From contig JAVBLP010000026.1 in NCBI GenBank assembly GCA_031553505.1, forward strand, positions 1 through 21,212: a stretch of DNA of 21,212 nt, read 5' to 3'. Position numbers and translations under genes: made by a program. Below are positions 1 to 6,818 of this stretch, piece by piece. Position 1 is the first letter of the stretch. Each line of letters opens with the position of its first letter. The notes beneath the pieces were generated by a model, which saw only the letters and a list, made by a program, of their open reading frames with translations, searched no databases and was not told the DNA's origin. The stretch comes from JAVBLP01 sp031553505. Lineage in GTDB: Bacteria; Elusimicrobiota; Endomicrobiia; Endomicrobiales; Endomicrobiaceae.

Positions 1-1
1 A

Positions 2-1429
2 AATGCGGAATTGGCGATAGATGTAAGGTTTTGGGTAAGTTTGTACGACTTCCTTGCAGGAAACACGGAAGTTGAAGGGTACGATGAAAACGGCAATGAA
101 GTAAGAAAAAGAAAGCAAATATCGGTTGTTGATGACGCTAATGCGCTAATTGATGGAGTAAATGACATAAGCGATAGTTTGAAGGAAGCATATAAAAAGA
201 TATTAGGAAGCGCCAAAACCCATGCCGAAGCAATAGCGGCAATAAAAGGTGCGGAAAATATTGAAAATATAATTAAAAATCGTAAATTTTCAGATGATCC
301 GCAAGAAGATGCGAAAATAAAACAAAGAATTTTGGAAGACCCCGACGCATATGCCTATGCTTTAGCTGCGGGTAATCTTTCCCTGGTGGAAGATTATATA
401 AAAACCAATAAAAATATAGGTAAAAAAGAAGCTGAAAAATTAAGAACCCTTGCCGTGGAAGATAATACATTTTTATATTTTGGACATGACGGAAAATTAT
501 ACGTTTCCGGAATGGGAAGCGGTAATCAGGAAATATTTTTAAGTCTTGGGAGCGAAGTATCGAAAGATTTATTAAACAACTATATACCTGCGGGGAAAGC
601 TGAAGATTTATTAGGGTTAAAAGCGAAAGCGGCAAACGAATCAATGATAAACATACTGATGGAAACAAGTCCGTTGCTTGCGAAATTAGGAAGAGACAGC
701 GATAAAGTAAAAGAAGATACATATAATTTAATAGTATCATTGGGACAAGGTTTACAAGACAAAAACACATATGCTAACGCTTTTAATGCAATAAAAGGTT
801 TGCCGGAAACAGCACAAAGCGGAGCAAACATAACATTGGCATTAAGCAATCCGTATGTAATGGGCGCAATATTGGAAGGCGCAGGCGGATTGGCATATGA
901 CGCAAAAAATGACCCGTTTGGCACAGGAATAAGCATAGCCAAAGAAGTGACAAATTATCATATGTATGCGGCAGGAATAAACAGCGGAAATATTTATTAC
1001 GCAAGTGGATTAATAATGCTGGGGCTTGCAACGGAAATAGGGTCCCCGTTAAAAGCGTTGAGGGTGTTGGATAAAGGAGCGGATGTAGCAAAATCTGCTA
1101 AAGGAATGGGTGCGTATAGATATATGACAGATGCTGAATTAAAAGCAATTAATGAGACTGGAGGGTTTTTAAGAGGAGGGAATCCGGGAGAAGTTTTTTT
1201 TACAAAAGATTTATATAAAAGTGGGATAAAAGCCCAGAACAGGCTTTCTCTTATAAACGAGCCTACTATAAGAGTGGAATTTGAGATAATAAATGATCCG
1301 GTTTTGAAAAAAAGAGGGAGTAAAGTATTACCTGATAATGGACAACAAGGAAAAGGTTCTGAGTTTATGACTACTGATAAAACAAAGGTTAGAATCATTA
1401 ATGCTCAACCATTGATTGGAGGGAATTAA
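2..1429 (+). CDS. C-terminal part of a large polymorphic-toxin / haemagglutinin-type protein with a TreTu-like ADP-ribosyltransferase tip (5' partial)
   Basis: The frame is open at the left edge (from base 2), so this is the end of a longer protein; the TTG at 11 is not a credible start. About 370 residues of mostly helical, Ala/Lys/Asn-rich sequence with no motif I can name lead into a hydrophobic, Gly-rich stretch (nt ~840-1080), as is common before a toxin tip. The last ~100 residues (nt 1115-1426) begin YRYMTDAEL and then show TGGFLRGG, a GEVFFTKDLYKSG block, VEFEIINDP and GKGSEFMTTD. From memory this pattern matches the TreTu toxin domain found at the ends of Rhs and CdiA proteins, which ADP-ribosylates EF-Tu; the early Arg would be the NAD-binding Arg. 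The family call is recognition, not a search. An immunity-like gene follows directly, as expected for a contact-dependent toxin. Confidence 0.7.
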   Translation, partial: NAELAIDVRFWVSLYDFLAGNTEVEGYDENGNEVRKRKQISVVDDANALIDGVNDISDSLKEAYKKILGSAKTHAEAIAAIKGAENIENIIKNRKFSDDPQEDAKIKQRILEDPDAYAYALAAGNLSLVEDYIKTNKNIGKKEAEKLRTLAVEDNTFLYFGHDGKLYVSGMGSGNQEIFLSLGSEVSKDLLNNYIPAGKAEDLLGLKAKAANESMINILMETSPLLAKLGRDSDKVKEDTYNLIVSLGQGLQDKNTYANAFNAIKGLPETAQSGANITLALSNPYVMGAILEGAGGLAYDAKNDPFGTGISIAKEVTNYHMYAAGINSGNIYYASGLIMLGLATEIGSPLKALRVLDKGADVAKSAKGMGAYRYMTDAELKAINETGGFLRGGNPGEVFFTKDLYKSGIKAQNRLSLINEPTIRVEFEIINDPVLKKRGSKVLPDNGQQGKGSEFMTTDKTKVRIINAQPLIGGN

Positions 1430-1432
1430 AGC

Positions 1433-1762
1433 ATGAATGTAAATAAGTATAAGCTTTCAGTAGGTGAGCCTTGGGATTTTCAAGGTGTTGATGGTAAAAA
1501 CACTATATTAGGAAGAGTGATAAAGGAAATCAATGAAACAACTCTAATATTTGAGGCTTACAAAGAACAATCTTTTGAAGAAGGAAAAGGCAAGTTTTTT
1601 CTTTTGAAAGCAAGATACTCCAAAGAAAAACTAGTAAATGATAATGAGTATGGTGGTATAGTAAATGGCTTTTTAATTTTGGAAGATTTTTCTGATAAAT
1701 CAATTAAAGAAATAGAAAAAATAAGTAGATATGTAATTATTGGTGGGTTACATAGATGCTAA
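1433..1762 (+). CDS. Putative immunity protein for the upstream toxin
   Basis: A 109-residue, soluble, charged protein with no signal peptide or membrane segment. It starts 3 bases after the toxin stop. A perfect GGAGGG Shine-Dalgarno at 1418-1423, inside the last toxin codons, lies 9 bases before the ATG and fixes the start. Its position and size are what is expected of the cognate immunity gene of a polymorphic toxin; if the toxin is TreTu, this would be the TriTu counterpart. I do not recognise the sequence itself, so the function rests on context. After the TAA at 1760-1762 the same frame stays open for 24 more coding-like codons (to 1837), so the 3' end may have been altered by a stop mutation or a recombination scar. 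Confidence 0.6.
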   Translation: MNVNKYKLSVGEPWDFQGVDGKNTILGRVIKEINETTLIFEAYKEQSFEEGKGKFFLLKARYSKEKLVNDNEYGGIVNGFLILEDFSDKSIKEIEKISRYVIIGGLHRC

Positions 1763-1886
1763 TGCTTTAGGTTTGCAGATGAAATAAACTCTCCACCGTT
1801 AAAAGCGTTTTTGAAAGAAAAGAAACAAAATAATTAATAGGAAATAAAAAAACTCTTAACAATCTTATTTTCCATAACATTTCTTC

Positions 1887-1916
1887 AAAGCCAAGCCTAG
1901 AAAACTTGGCTTTTTC
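1887..1916 (+). terminator. Rho-independent terminator after the toxin/immunity pair
   Basis: AAAGCCAAG (1887-1895) pairs perfectly with CTTGGCTTT (1905-1913) around a 9-base loop, and the T-run of the 3' arm continues into TTC. It lies about 125 bases after the immunity stop and 50 bases after the end of the in-frame continuation. Confidence 0.7.
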
Positions 1917-1948
1917 TTGGGCGAGTTCCTTGAAAACTAAATAATAAT

Positions 1949-1990
1949 CTGCTGTTGCCGTGCTTGGGCAACAGCAGGTTTTTGTATTTT
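1949..1990 (+). terminator. Second strong terminator hairpin
   Basis: CTGCTGTTGCC (1949-1959) and GGCAACAGCAG (1967-1977) form a perfect 11-bp stem with a 7-base loop, followed by GTTTTTGTATTTTTA. It sits only 33 bases after the first terminator. Two terminators in tandem with no gene between them suggest a deleted or moved cassette. Confidence 0.75.
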
Positions 1991-2024
1991 TATATGTAAA
2001 TTCAATCAATTATTGCATTTATAG

Positions 2025-2309
2025 ATAAAAATACAACCGGCAACGACAAACTTAGCGGCAAGCACAAGCGCGGCGGCAGCGTCAACTCCTGTGGGCGGTT
2101 TTAGCACAAGCATAATGGTTGACGCAAGCGGCGGGCAGTCATCGCACAGCGAACAATCGCTGACAAACACGGGAAGCGTAATAACGGCAAAAAAAGATAT
2201 AACGCTAAAAGCAAACATAAAAGCGGATATATCGTTTGGAAGGTTTAGCGAAGGGGTGTGGGAAGATTCTTGCGGCAGCAGCGGCAGTTGCGTAGCTATG
2301 CGGATTTAA
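2025..2309 (+). pseudogene. Fragment of a haemagglutinin / CdiA-type repeat
   Basis: The frame from 2025 to the stop at 2307-2309 has no credible start; the stop at 2022-2024 sits just upstream and the only in-frame candidate is GTG at 2091. The peptide has an Ala/Ser/Thr-rich run, then VDASGGQSSHSEQSLTNTG and VITAKKDITLKANIKA. The pattern of a 'TNTGS.(I/L).A...DI.LKA' strand repeat is typical of filamentous-haemagglutinin and CdiA beta-helix repeats. It ends abruptly in a low-complexity CGSSGS stretch. I read it as a relic of an adhesin gene related to the one entering from the left edge; similarity to that protein's missing N-terminal part cannot be tested here. Confidence 0.5.
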
Positions 2310-2392
2310 ATTTAAGAATTCATTACGCGCGTAACGAATCAAATATGGCAATGGAAACATCCGCAGATGAGATTTTACTCGTCAAACCATAA
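2297..2392 (+). pseudogene. Short coding-like remnant, different frame
   Basis: Overlapping the end of the haemagglutinin fragment but in another frame, an open stretch ends at TAA 2390-2392 and encodes about 31 residues (YADLNLRIHYARNESNMAME, then TSADEILLVKP). The composition is protein-like, but there is no start with a ribosome site. It is probably the 3' end of a deleted gene, and the terminator directly behind it supports a former gene end. Identity unknown. Confidence 0.35.
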
Positions 2393-2426
2393 AAAAGCCT
2401 CCGGTTTATAGCCGGAGGTTTTTTTA
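2391..2426. terminator. Bidirectional terminator
   Basis: CCTCCGG (2398-2404) pairs with CCGGAGG (2412-2418) around a 7-base loop. It is flanked by AAAAAAG on the left and TTTTTTTT on the right, so it can end transcripts on both strands. On the minus strand it lies about 45 bases beyond the ferritin stop codon and is the likely terminator of that gene. Confidence 0.85.
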
Positions 2427-2467
2427 TATCAATGGAGTATTTCCAGGGTGTAGTATTTTAGTTGTTT

Positions 2468-2968
2468 TTATTTCTTAACGTGGGAGATATCTTCTACTAT
2501 ATCTTCCAAATCCTGTTCGTGTTCAAGCTCGTCTTTTAAAATTTCAAGCGCCATGTGATAAGTTATAACGTCTTTGCCTTTTGTGTAATCGGCAAGGTCT
2601 TTATAGACTTCAATCGCGCATCTTTCGCCGGCAATGTTTTGTTTTAACAAAGCGCGCGTATCCGGATTTGAAGGCGCGTCATAGCCGCAGTTAGTAAGTT
2701 TGTACCATTCTTTCGGCTCAATTATAGGCGTTCCGCCTAATTCAATAATTCTGTCGGCAAGTTTCTGGGCGTGCCCAAGCTCTTCGCCTGCGTGCTCAAG
2801 AAGTTCGCCCTGCACGTCTTCCCTAAAAATCCCTACGCAAACCTGCGCGCCTATCCAATACTGGTAATAAGCAAGCCATTCATCCGCAAAAGCTTTGTTA
2901 AGTTTTTCCAGCAGCTGTGGAATTTTAATTCCCGATTTTTTTACCAACTCAATGCCTTTCTGTCCCAT
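2468..2968 (-). CDS. Ferritin-like di-iron protein (Dps-like / bacterioferritin-like)
   Basis: A 166-residue soluble four-helix-bundle protein. It shows the ferritin/rubrerythrin metal pattern: Glu in NKAFADEWLAYYQYW, ExxH in EHAGEELGHAQ, Glu in IAGERCAIEVYKD, and a second ExxH in LKDELEHEQD. Two cysteines (TNCGY and GERCAIE) sit between and within the helices and recall the 'thioferritin' DPSL proteins of anaerobes, although I cannot tell DPSL from bacterioferritin with certainty. The likely role is iron storage and peroxide protection in the cytoplasm. I chose the ATG at 2966-2968 because an AAAGGGGG ribosome site precedes it; the frame stays open for 27 more codons, but those run through the promoter. 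It is monocistronic, with its own promoter and terminator. Confidence 0.85.
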   Translation of the reverse strand: MGQKGIELVKKSGIKIPQLLEKLNKAFADEWLAYYQYWIGAQVCVGIFREDVQGELLEHAGEELGHAQKLADRIIELGGTPIIEPKEWYKLTNCGYDAPSNPDTRALLKQNIAGERCAIEVYKDLADYTKGKDVITYHMALEILKDELEHEQDLEDIVEDISHVKK

Positions 2969-3011
2969 AACACTACCCCCTTTGGTTGATTTGCAACTGT
3001 CATACGCACCT

Positions 3012-3040
3012 ATAATACAACTATTTTTGAATTTTTGCAA
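3012..3040 (-). promoter_or_regulatory. Sigma-70-type promoter of the ferritin-like gene
   Basis: On the minus strand, TTGCAA (3040-3035) and TATTAT (3017-3012) are separated by exactly 17 bases, and transcription would start near 3004. That leaves a leader of about 36 bases with the GGGGG ribosome site. This promoter lies inside the longest possible open frame, which supports the shorter start. Confidence 0.65.
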
Positions 3041-3103
3041 AAATTTCACATTTAACTAAAAACAAGTTTGGTAATTTAACGTTTTACCGACGTGAAAATT
3101 TTG

Positions 3104-3109
3104 TACAAT
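3104..3109 (+). promoter_or_regulatory. -10 box directly upstream of the glycosylase homologue (leaderless?)
   Basis: TACAAT ends 7 bases before the ATG at 3117, so transcription should start at or next to the start codon. There is no Shine-Dalgarno before the ATG. A -35 is poor: GTTTTA (3081-3086) has the right 17-base spacing but matches weakly. Confidence 0.45.
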
Positions 3110-3116
3110 ATGCGCT

Positions 3117-3890
3117 ATGAAATGGAACGCGGATTTATATCAAAACAGCCATTCTTTTGTTGTTGAATACGGCAAAGCCTTATTAGCGTATGTAAATACC
3201 GCTAAAGGGCAAAAAATATCTTCCGCGGACGCTTACGGCGGCATAACGGAAATTACAACGGACAAAAATATAAATCTTTATTTTCAGGACGGCGTAAACG
3301 CCAGATATTTAAAACCCGGTGAAAAAACTCCGCCAAAACACCAGCTCCTTATCGATTTTGACTACGGCTCGGCATTGGTTTGCTCCGTACAGATGTACGG
3401 CGGGATATACGCATTCAAAAAAGGCGCGCAGGACGAAAATAAATACTACAGAGCGGCAAAAGACTGCGTGCCAATATTGTCAAAAGATTTTACAAAAGCT
3501 TATTTTGACAAAGCCGATAAAAAACTCTCCGCGAAAGCGTTTCTTGCCACGCAGCAGAGGTTTCCCGGTTTAGGCAACGGCGTTTTGCAGGATATACTTT
3601 TTAATGCTAAAATCCACCCAAAAACAAAGATTCAAGAGCTTTCCGCCAAAGAAATTGACGCTATGTTTAAATCGGTCAAAAGCACAATTAAAGATATGAC
3701 GGCAAAAGGCGGAAGAAATACCGAAAAAGACTTATTCGCCAATGCCGGCGGTTATGAATGTATTTTAAGCAAAAACACATCCGGCAAACCGTGCAAAACA
3801 TGTAAAACAGAGATAAAAAAAGAAACTTATCTTGGCGGAAGCATATACTACTGCCCTGGCTGCCAGAAGCATAAAAAAGAAAGAGGATGA
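3117..3890 (+). CDS. Fpg/Nei-family DNA glycosylase homologue lacking the catalytic N-terminus
   Basis: A 257-residue protein. The second half is clearly Fpg/Nei: helix-2-turn-helix with RFPGLGNGVLQDILFNA (conserved Asn at residue 154) and a C-terminal zinc finger, CKTC ... CPGC, ending near CQ. The middle (DGVNARYLKPGEK, LVCSVQMYGGIYAFKKG) matches the 'endonuclease VIII' branch seen in clostridia and Bacteroides. Those relatives begin M-x-E-x-PE, with the Pro and Glu as catalytic residues; here the N-terminus starts MKWNADLYQNSHSF, roughly 20 residues short, with no PE. An in-frame TGA at 3093-3095 blocks extension, and I found no PE start in other upstream frames. It may be DNA-binding but inactive, or a decaying gene. 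The hydrolase gene follows after 1 base. Confidence 0.8.
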   Translation: MKWNADLYQNSHSFVVEYGKALLAYVNTAKGQKISSADAYGGITEITTDKNINLYFQDGVNARYLKPGEKTPPKHQLLIDFDYGSALVCSVQMYGGIYAFKKGAQDENKYYRAAKDCVPILSKDFTKAYFDKADKKLSAKAFLATQQRFPGLGNGVLQDILFNAKIHPKTKIQELSAKEIDAMFKSVKSTIKDMTAKGGRNTEKDLFANAGGYECILSKNTSGKPCKTCKTEIKKETYLGGSIYYCPGCQKHKKERG

Positions 3891-3891
3891 A

Positions 3892-4893
3892 ATGAAATTT
3901 TTGAAAATTGTTCTTGCTATTTTAATGCTAGTTGCCGCCGGATGCGCTTTCTTTTATTTTTCTCCATGGCCGGAAATAGCCTATTTAAAGCACAAATATA
4001 AGAATATGAATTATACGCTCCCTAAAGATTATGATGCCGATAAAGCAAATGTAATTTTTATAAGGGACATCGCTTACGGTTCGGAGTACCCTGACGGCTT
4101 TCTTGATATCATAAAACCCAAAAACGCCACAGGCAAAGAAAAAGTGATAATCTGGGCGCACGGCGGCTCTTATATAGGCGGCGATAAAAAAGATGTTGAG
4201 CATTATATGCTTTTAATCGCAAATAAAGGATATGTTGTAGCCAACATAAATTACGCGGTCGCTCCGGAACACCGCTACCCCGTACCATTAAAGCAGATTG
4301 AAGAAGCGTACGTTTTCTTAAAAGCAAACGCGCGGGAGTACGGGCTTGATATGGATAAAGCCTATTTTGGCGGGGATTCCGCAGGCGCGCAGATAGCCGC
4401 GCAGTTTGTAAACATACAGACAAATCCCGAATACGCGCAGGAAGTTAACGAAGCCGCAAAAACAATCCTTCTTGATGAAGTTGCCGGAAAAAACAATATA
4501 GCGGGAGCAATACTTTTCTGCGGGCCCTATAACCTTAAAACGCTTGTCAACCCCGCAGAAGGCACAATGAGCCTGCCTTTTAAGAAAATAGCGTGGGCGT
4601 ACTTTAACACAAAAGACATACATAATAAAAACATAGCCCTTGCAAGCATCACTGATAAAATTTCCGAAGATTATCCGCCTGTTTTTATCACGGACGGCAA
4701 TGTCTTTACGTTTGAAGGCCACGCTTTGGAATTTGAAGCCGCGCTAAAAAATAAAAATGTTCCCGTAACAAGCGTTTTTTACGGCAAAGATGAAGCCAAT
4801 CTAAAGCATGAGTACCAGTTTTACATGGACAGCGATTACGCATGGAACACTTTTGACAAGCTTATAGCGTTTCTTAAAGAAACCTCAAAATAA
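3892..4893 (+). CDS. Secreted or lipid-anchored alpha/beta hydrolase (esterase, HSL/BD-FAE type)
   Basis: A 333-residue protein with an N-terminal hydrophobic segment (residues ~4-22) ending VAAGC, a possible lipobox with Cys18. The alpha/beta-hydrolase core shows the oxyanion motif HGGS (His90-Ser93) and the nucleophile elbow GDSAG (Ser163). His306 in LKHEYQF is the likely catalytic base. The acid residue is not obvious: where many relatives have Gly-x-x-Asp the sequence reads DGNVFTFEG. Substrate unknown; probably an ester or acetylated compound in the periplasm. I chose ATG 3892 because GAGGA (3883-3887) lies 4 bases ahead and the signal segment begins there; an upstream in-frame start at 3832 would overlap the zinc-finger codons of the preceding gene and bury the signal. 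Translationally coupled to that gene. Confidence 0.8.
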   Translation: MKFLKIVLAILMLVAAGCAFFYFSPWPEIAYLKHKYKNMNYTLPKDYDADKANVIFIRDIAYGSEYPDGFLDIIKPKNATGKEKVIIWAHGGSYIGGDKKDVEHYMLLIANKGYVVANINYAVAPEHRYPVPLKQIEEAYVFLKANAREYGLDMDKAYFGGDSAGAQIAAQFVNIQTNPEYAQEVNEAAKTILLDEVAGKNNIAGAILFCGPYNLKTLVNPAEGTMSLPFKKIAWAYFNTKDIHNKNIALASITDKISEDYPPVFITDGNVFTFEGHALEFEAALKNKNVPVTSVFYGKDEANLKHEYQFYMDSDYAWNTFDKLIAFLKETSK

Positions 4894-4904
4894 GAAATTT
4901 CCGC

Positions 4905-4933
4905 TTAAAAAAACCATTCAAAATTGATATAAT
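4905..4933 (+). promoter_or_regulatory. Promoter for miaB and the long operon behind it
   Basis: An extended -10, TGATATAAT (4925-4933), has TTAAAA (4905-4910) 17 bases before the TATAAT. Transcription would start near 4940, giving a leader of about 30 bases. The same 9-base TGATATAAT stands before rlmN. Confidence 0.6.
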
Positions 4934-4969
4934 TTGCCTAAATATTATAAATACGGGTATAACTGCTAA

Positions 4970-6226
4970 ATGAACTATTTAATGGAAACAATAGGCTGCC
5001 AGATGAATGTTTGCGATTCTGACGCGCTTTCTTCGGCCCTTTCTTCTTACGGAGCTTCTAAAGTAAACACCCTTGCCGATGCGGACATTGTGATACTAAA
5101 TACATGTTCGGTGCGCGCGCAGGCTGAGCAAAAGGCTTTTTCGTTTCTGGGCAGGGCTGAAGACTTTAAAAAGAAAAATCCTGACGTAAAAATCGTTGTG
5201 ATAGGCTGTATGGCGCAAAGGCTCGGTTCCAAGATAAAAAAACGCTTTAACACAGTGGATTTAATCGTAGGCGCGAAAGATATAGACAACGCGGCTTTAA
5301 AGATACTTGATTTATGCGCGATTGATAAACAAGCAAAAAAAGAGCCGAAAGAGGAACAGTCTGACATAATCCGCTATGTGACTATTATGCGCGGCTGCGA
5401 CAACTACTGCTCTTACTGCGTTGTGCCTTTTGTGCGCGGACATGAAATAAGCCTTAACAGCAAAGATATAGTTAGCGAATGCCGTTCAATGGCCGCAAAC
5501 GGCGCCAAAGAGATAATGCTTTTGGGGCAAAATGTTAATTCTTATACGCATGAGGGCACAAACTTTGCCGCTTTGATACGCGAAATCGCGCAAATTCCGA
5601 ACCTTGAAAGAATAAGGTTTATGACAAACCACCCGAAAGATTTAAACGATGATTTAATAAACATAATGGCGCAGGAAAAGAAAATATGCGCGCATATACA
5701 TCTGCCAATGCAGTCCGCGTCAGACAAAATACTTGAAAGCATGAACAGAAAATACACATATGGGCATTACTTGTCGCTTGTGGAAAAACTCAGAAACAAA
5801 ATTCCGGACATAAACATAACGACCGACATAATCGTAGGTTTTCCGGGAGAAACGCAAGAAGATTTTGAAGAAACTTTAAAAGCCGTAAAAGATATACGGT
5901 TTGGCGGATTATACGTTTTCAGGTATTCTCCGCGGCCTGATACAAAAGCGGCAGGGATGAAAGATGACGTTTCGCTTGAAGAAAAGAAACGGCGCCACGC
6001 GCTTATTCTTGAAGAATCAAATAAAATATCGGTTGAAATAGTATCGCAAATGACCGGCACAACACAGCAGGTGCTTACCGAAAAACTTGAAAACGGCGTT
6101 TTGGAAGCAAGGACAAGAAGCGGCAGGAAAGTATTTGTTAAAGGCGGCAAAGAACACCTTGGCAAACACGTTAACGTGCTGATAAAAGAAGCCAAAATTA
6201 ATTCACTGTTCGGCGACATCATATGA
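4970..6226 (+). CDS. miaB: tRNA-2-methylthio-N6-dimethylallyladenosine synthase MiaB
   Basis: A 418-residue methylthiotransferase of the radical-SAM family. It adds a methylthio group to i6A37 in tRNAs that read UNN codons. Three cysteines for the auxiliary 4Fe-4S cluster are present: Cys10 (TIGCQMN), Cys46 (NTCSVR) and Cys80 (GCMAQR). The radical-SAM triad is Cys143/147/150 in GCDNYCSYC, followed by the MiaB-typical VVPFVRGHE. A TRAM domain closes the protein (~residues 355-418). The length is normal or slightly short. ATG 4970 puts the conserved METIGCQMN at the N-terminus; the ribosome site is weak. It is the first gene of the 14-kb run, and its substrate is made by MiaA, encoded further along in the same run. 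The stop overlaps the next start by 4 bases (ATGA). Confidence 0.95.
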   Translation: MNYLMETIGCQMNVCDSDALSSALSSYGASKVNTLADADIVILNTCSVRAQAEQKAFSFLGRAEDFKKKNPDVKIVVIGCMAQRLGSKIKKRFNTVDLIVGAKDIDNAALKILDLCAIDKQAKKEPKEEQSDIIRYVTIMRGCDNYCSYCVVPFVRGHEISLNSKDIVSECRSMAANGAKEIMLLGQNVNSYTHEGTNFAALIREIAQIPNLERIRFMTNHPKDLNDDLINIMAQEKKICAHIHLPMQSASDKILESMNRKYTYGHYLSLVEKLRNKIPDINITTDIIVGFPGETQEDFEETLKAVKDIRFGGLYVFRYSPRPDTKAAGMKDDVSLEEKKRRHALILEESNKISVEIVSQMTGTTQQVLTEKLENGVLEARTRSGRKVFVKGGKEHLGKHVNVLIKEAKINSLFGDII

Positions 6227-6810
6227 AAATGAAAAAGAAAACCAAAATTATAATAGTTTTTGCCGTTTTAGTGGCAGTATCGGCGTATTTTATCGCTTAT
6301 ATAGATAAACGCACAGGGGTTTTTAAAACATCTGTTTATAAAAGTTCGGTAATGTTTTATTCCGATGAGTTTGGAGTGGACCCTTTGCTTGTAAAAGCAG
6401 TAATGAAAAGGGAATCCAACATGAACCCGGAGGCGTTGTCCAACAAAGGCGCTGTCGGCTTAATGCAGATTATGCCGGCTACCGGGCAGGATATCGCAAA
6501 CCAGCTTAATTTAAAGAATTTTGACGCGCAAATGCTTAAAGAGCCGGATTTAAACATAAGATTCGGAACTTTTTACCTTGAAAAGCTGTTAAATTACTAT
6601 GACAATAATCTGATACTTGTTTTGGCGGCTTATAACGCGGGAATAAGAAATGTTGATAAATGGCTTGAAGCAGACCCGAAAATAAGCAAATCAATATCGC
6701 GCATACCGTTTAGGGAAACAAGGCGCCACACAAGGGCAATTATCTTTACGTATAACGTTTATTTGGGAGCGGAACGATTAAAAGCAAAACTGAAAACAAA
6801 GAAGGCTTAA
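6223..6810 (+). CDS. SLT-type lytic transglycosylase, membrane anchored
   Basis: A 195-residue protein with a lysine-rich start and one hydrophobic segment (residues ~8-26), which would anchor it to the inner membrane facing the periplasm or act as an uncleaved signal. The rest is a soluble lytic transglycosylase (goose-lysozyme-like) domain: VKAVMKRESNMNP with catalytic Glu64, GAVGLMQIMPATG, and LAAYNAG. It cleaves the MurNAc-GlcNAc bond of peptidoglycan with 1,6-anhydro product formation. It is a minimal enzyme with no LysM or binding domain. The start overlaps the miaB stop, and its 3' end borders or overlaps mutS coding sequence. Confidence 0.9.
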   Translation: MKMKKKTKIIIVFAVLVAVSAYFIAYIDKRTGVFKTSVYKSSVMFYSDEFGVDPLLVKAVMKRESNMNPEALSNKGAVGLMQIMPATGQDIANQLNLKNFDAQMLKEPDLNIRFGTFYLEKLLNYYDNNLILVLAAYNAGIRNVDKWLEADPKISKSISRIPFRETRRHTRAIIFTYNVYLGAERLKAKLKTKKA

Positions 6811-6818
6811 CGCCTTTA

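Larger units (their letters stand above)
1763..2467. other. Gene-poor decayed region between the toxin cassette and the ferritin gene
   Basis: About 700 bases without an intact gene. In order: a 24-codon open continuation of the immunity frame (1763-1837), two terminators, remnants of a haemagglutinin-type repeat (2025-2309), a short coding-like fragment in another frame (2297-2392), and a bidirectional terminator near 2391-2425. This pattern fits a degraded array of adhesin and toxin cassettes. I see no tRNA, transposase or attachment site in it. Confidence 0.6.

Noticed and set aside
2969..3049. Longer start for the ferritin-like protein (27 extra residues)
   Set aside because: This stretch contains the TTGCAA-17-TATTAT promoter, and the internal ATG has a strong GGGGG ribosome site and fits the family N-terminus.
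3832..3891. Longer start for the alpha/beta hydrolase
   Set aside because: It would overlap the zinc-finger codons of the previous gene and put 20 charged residues ahead of an obvious signal segment.
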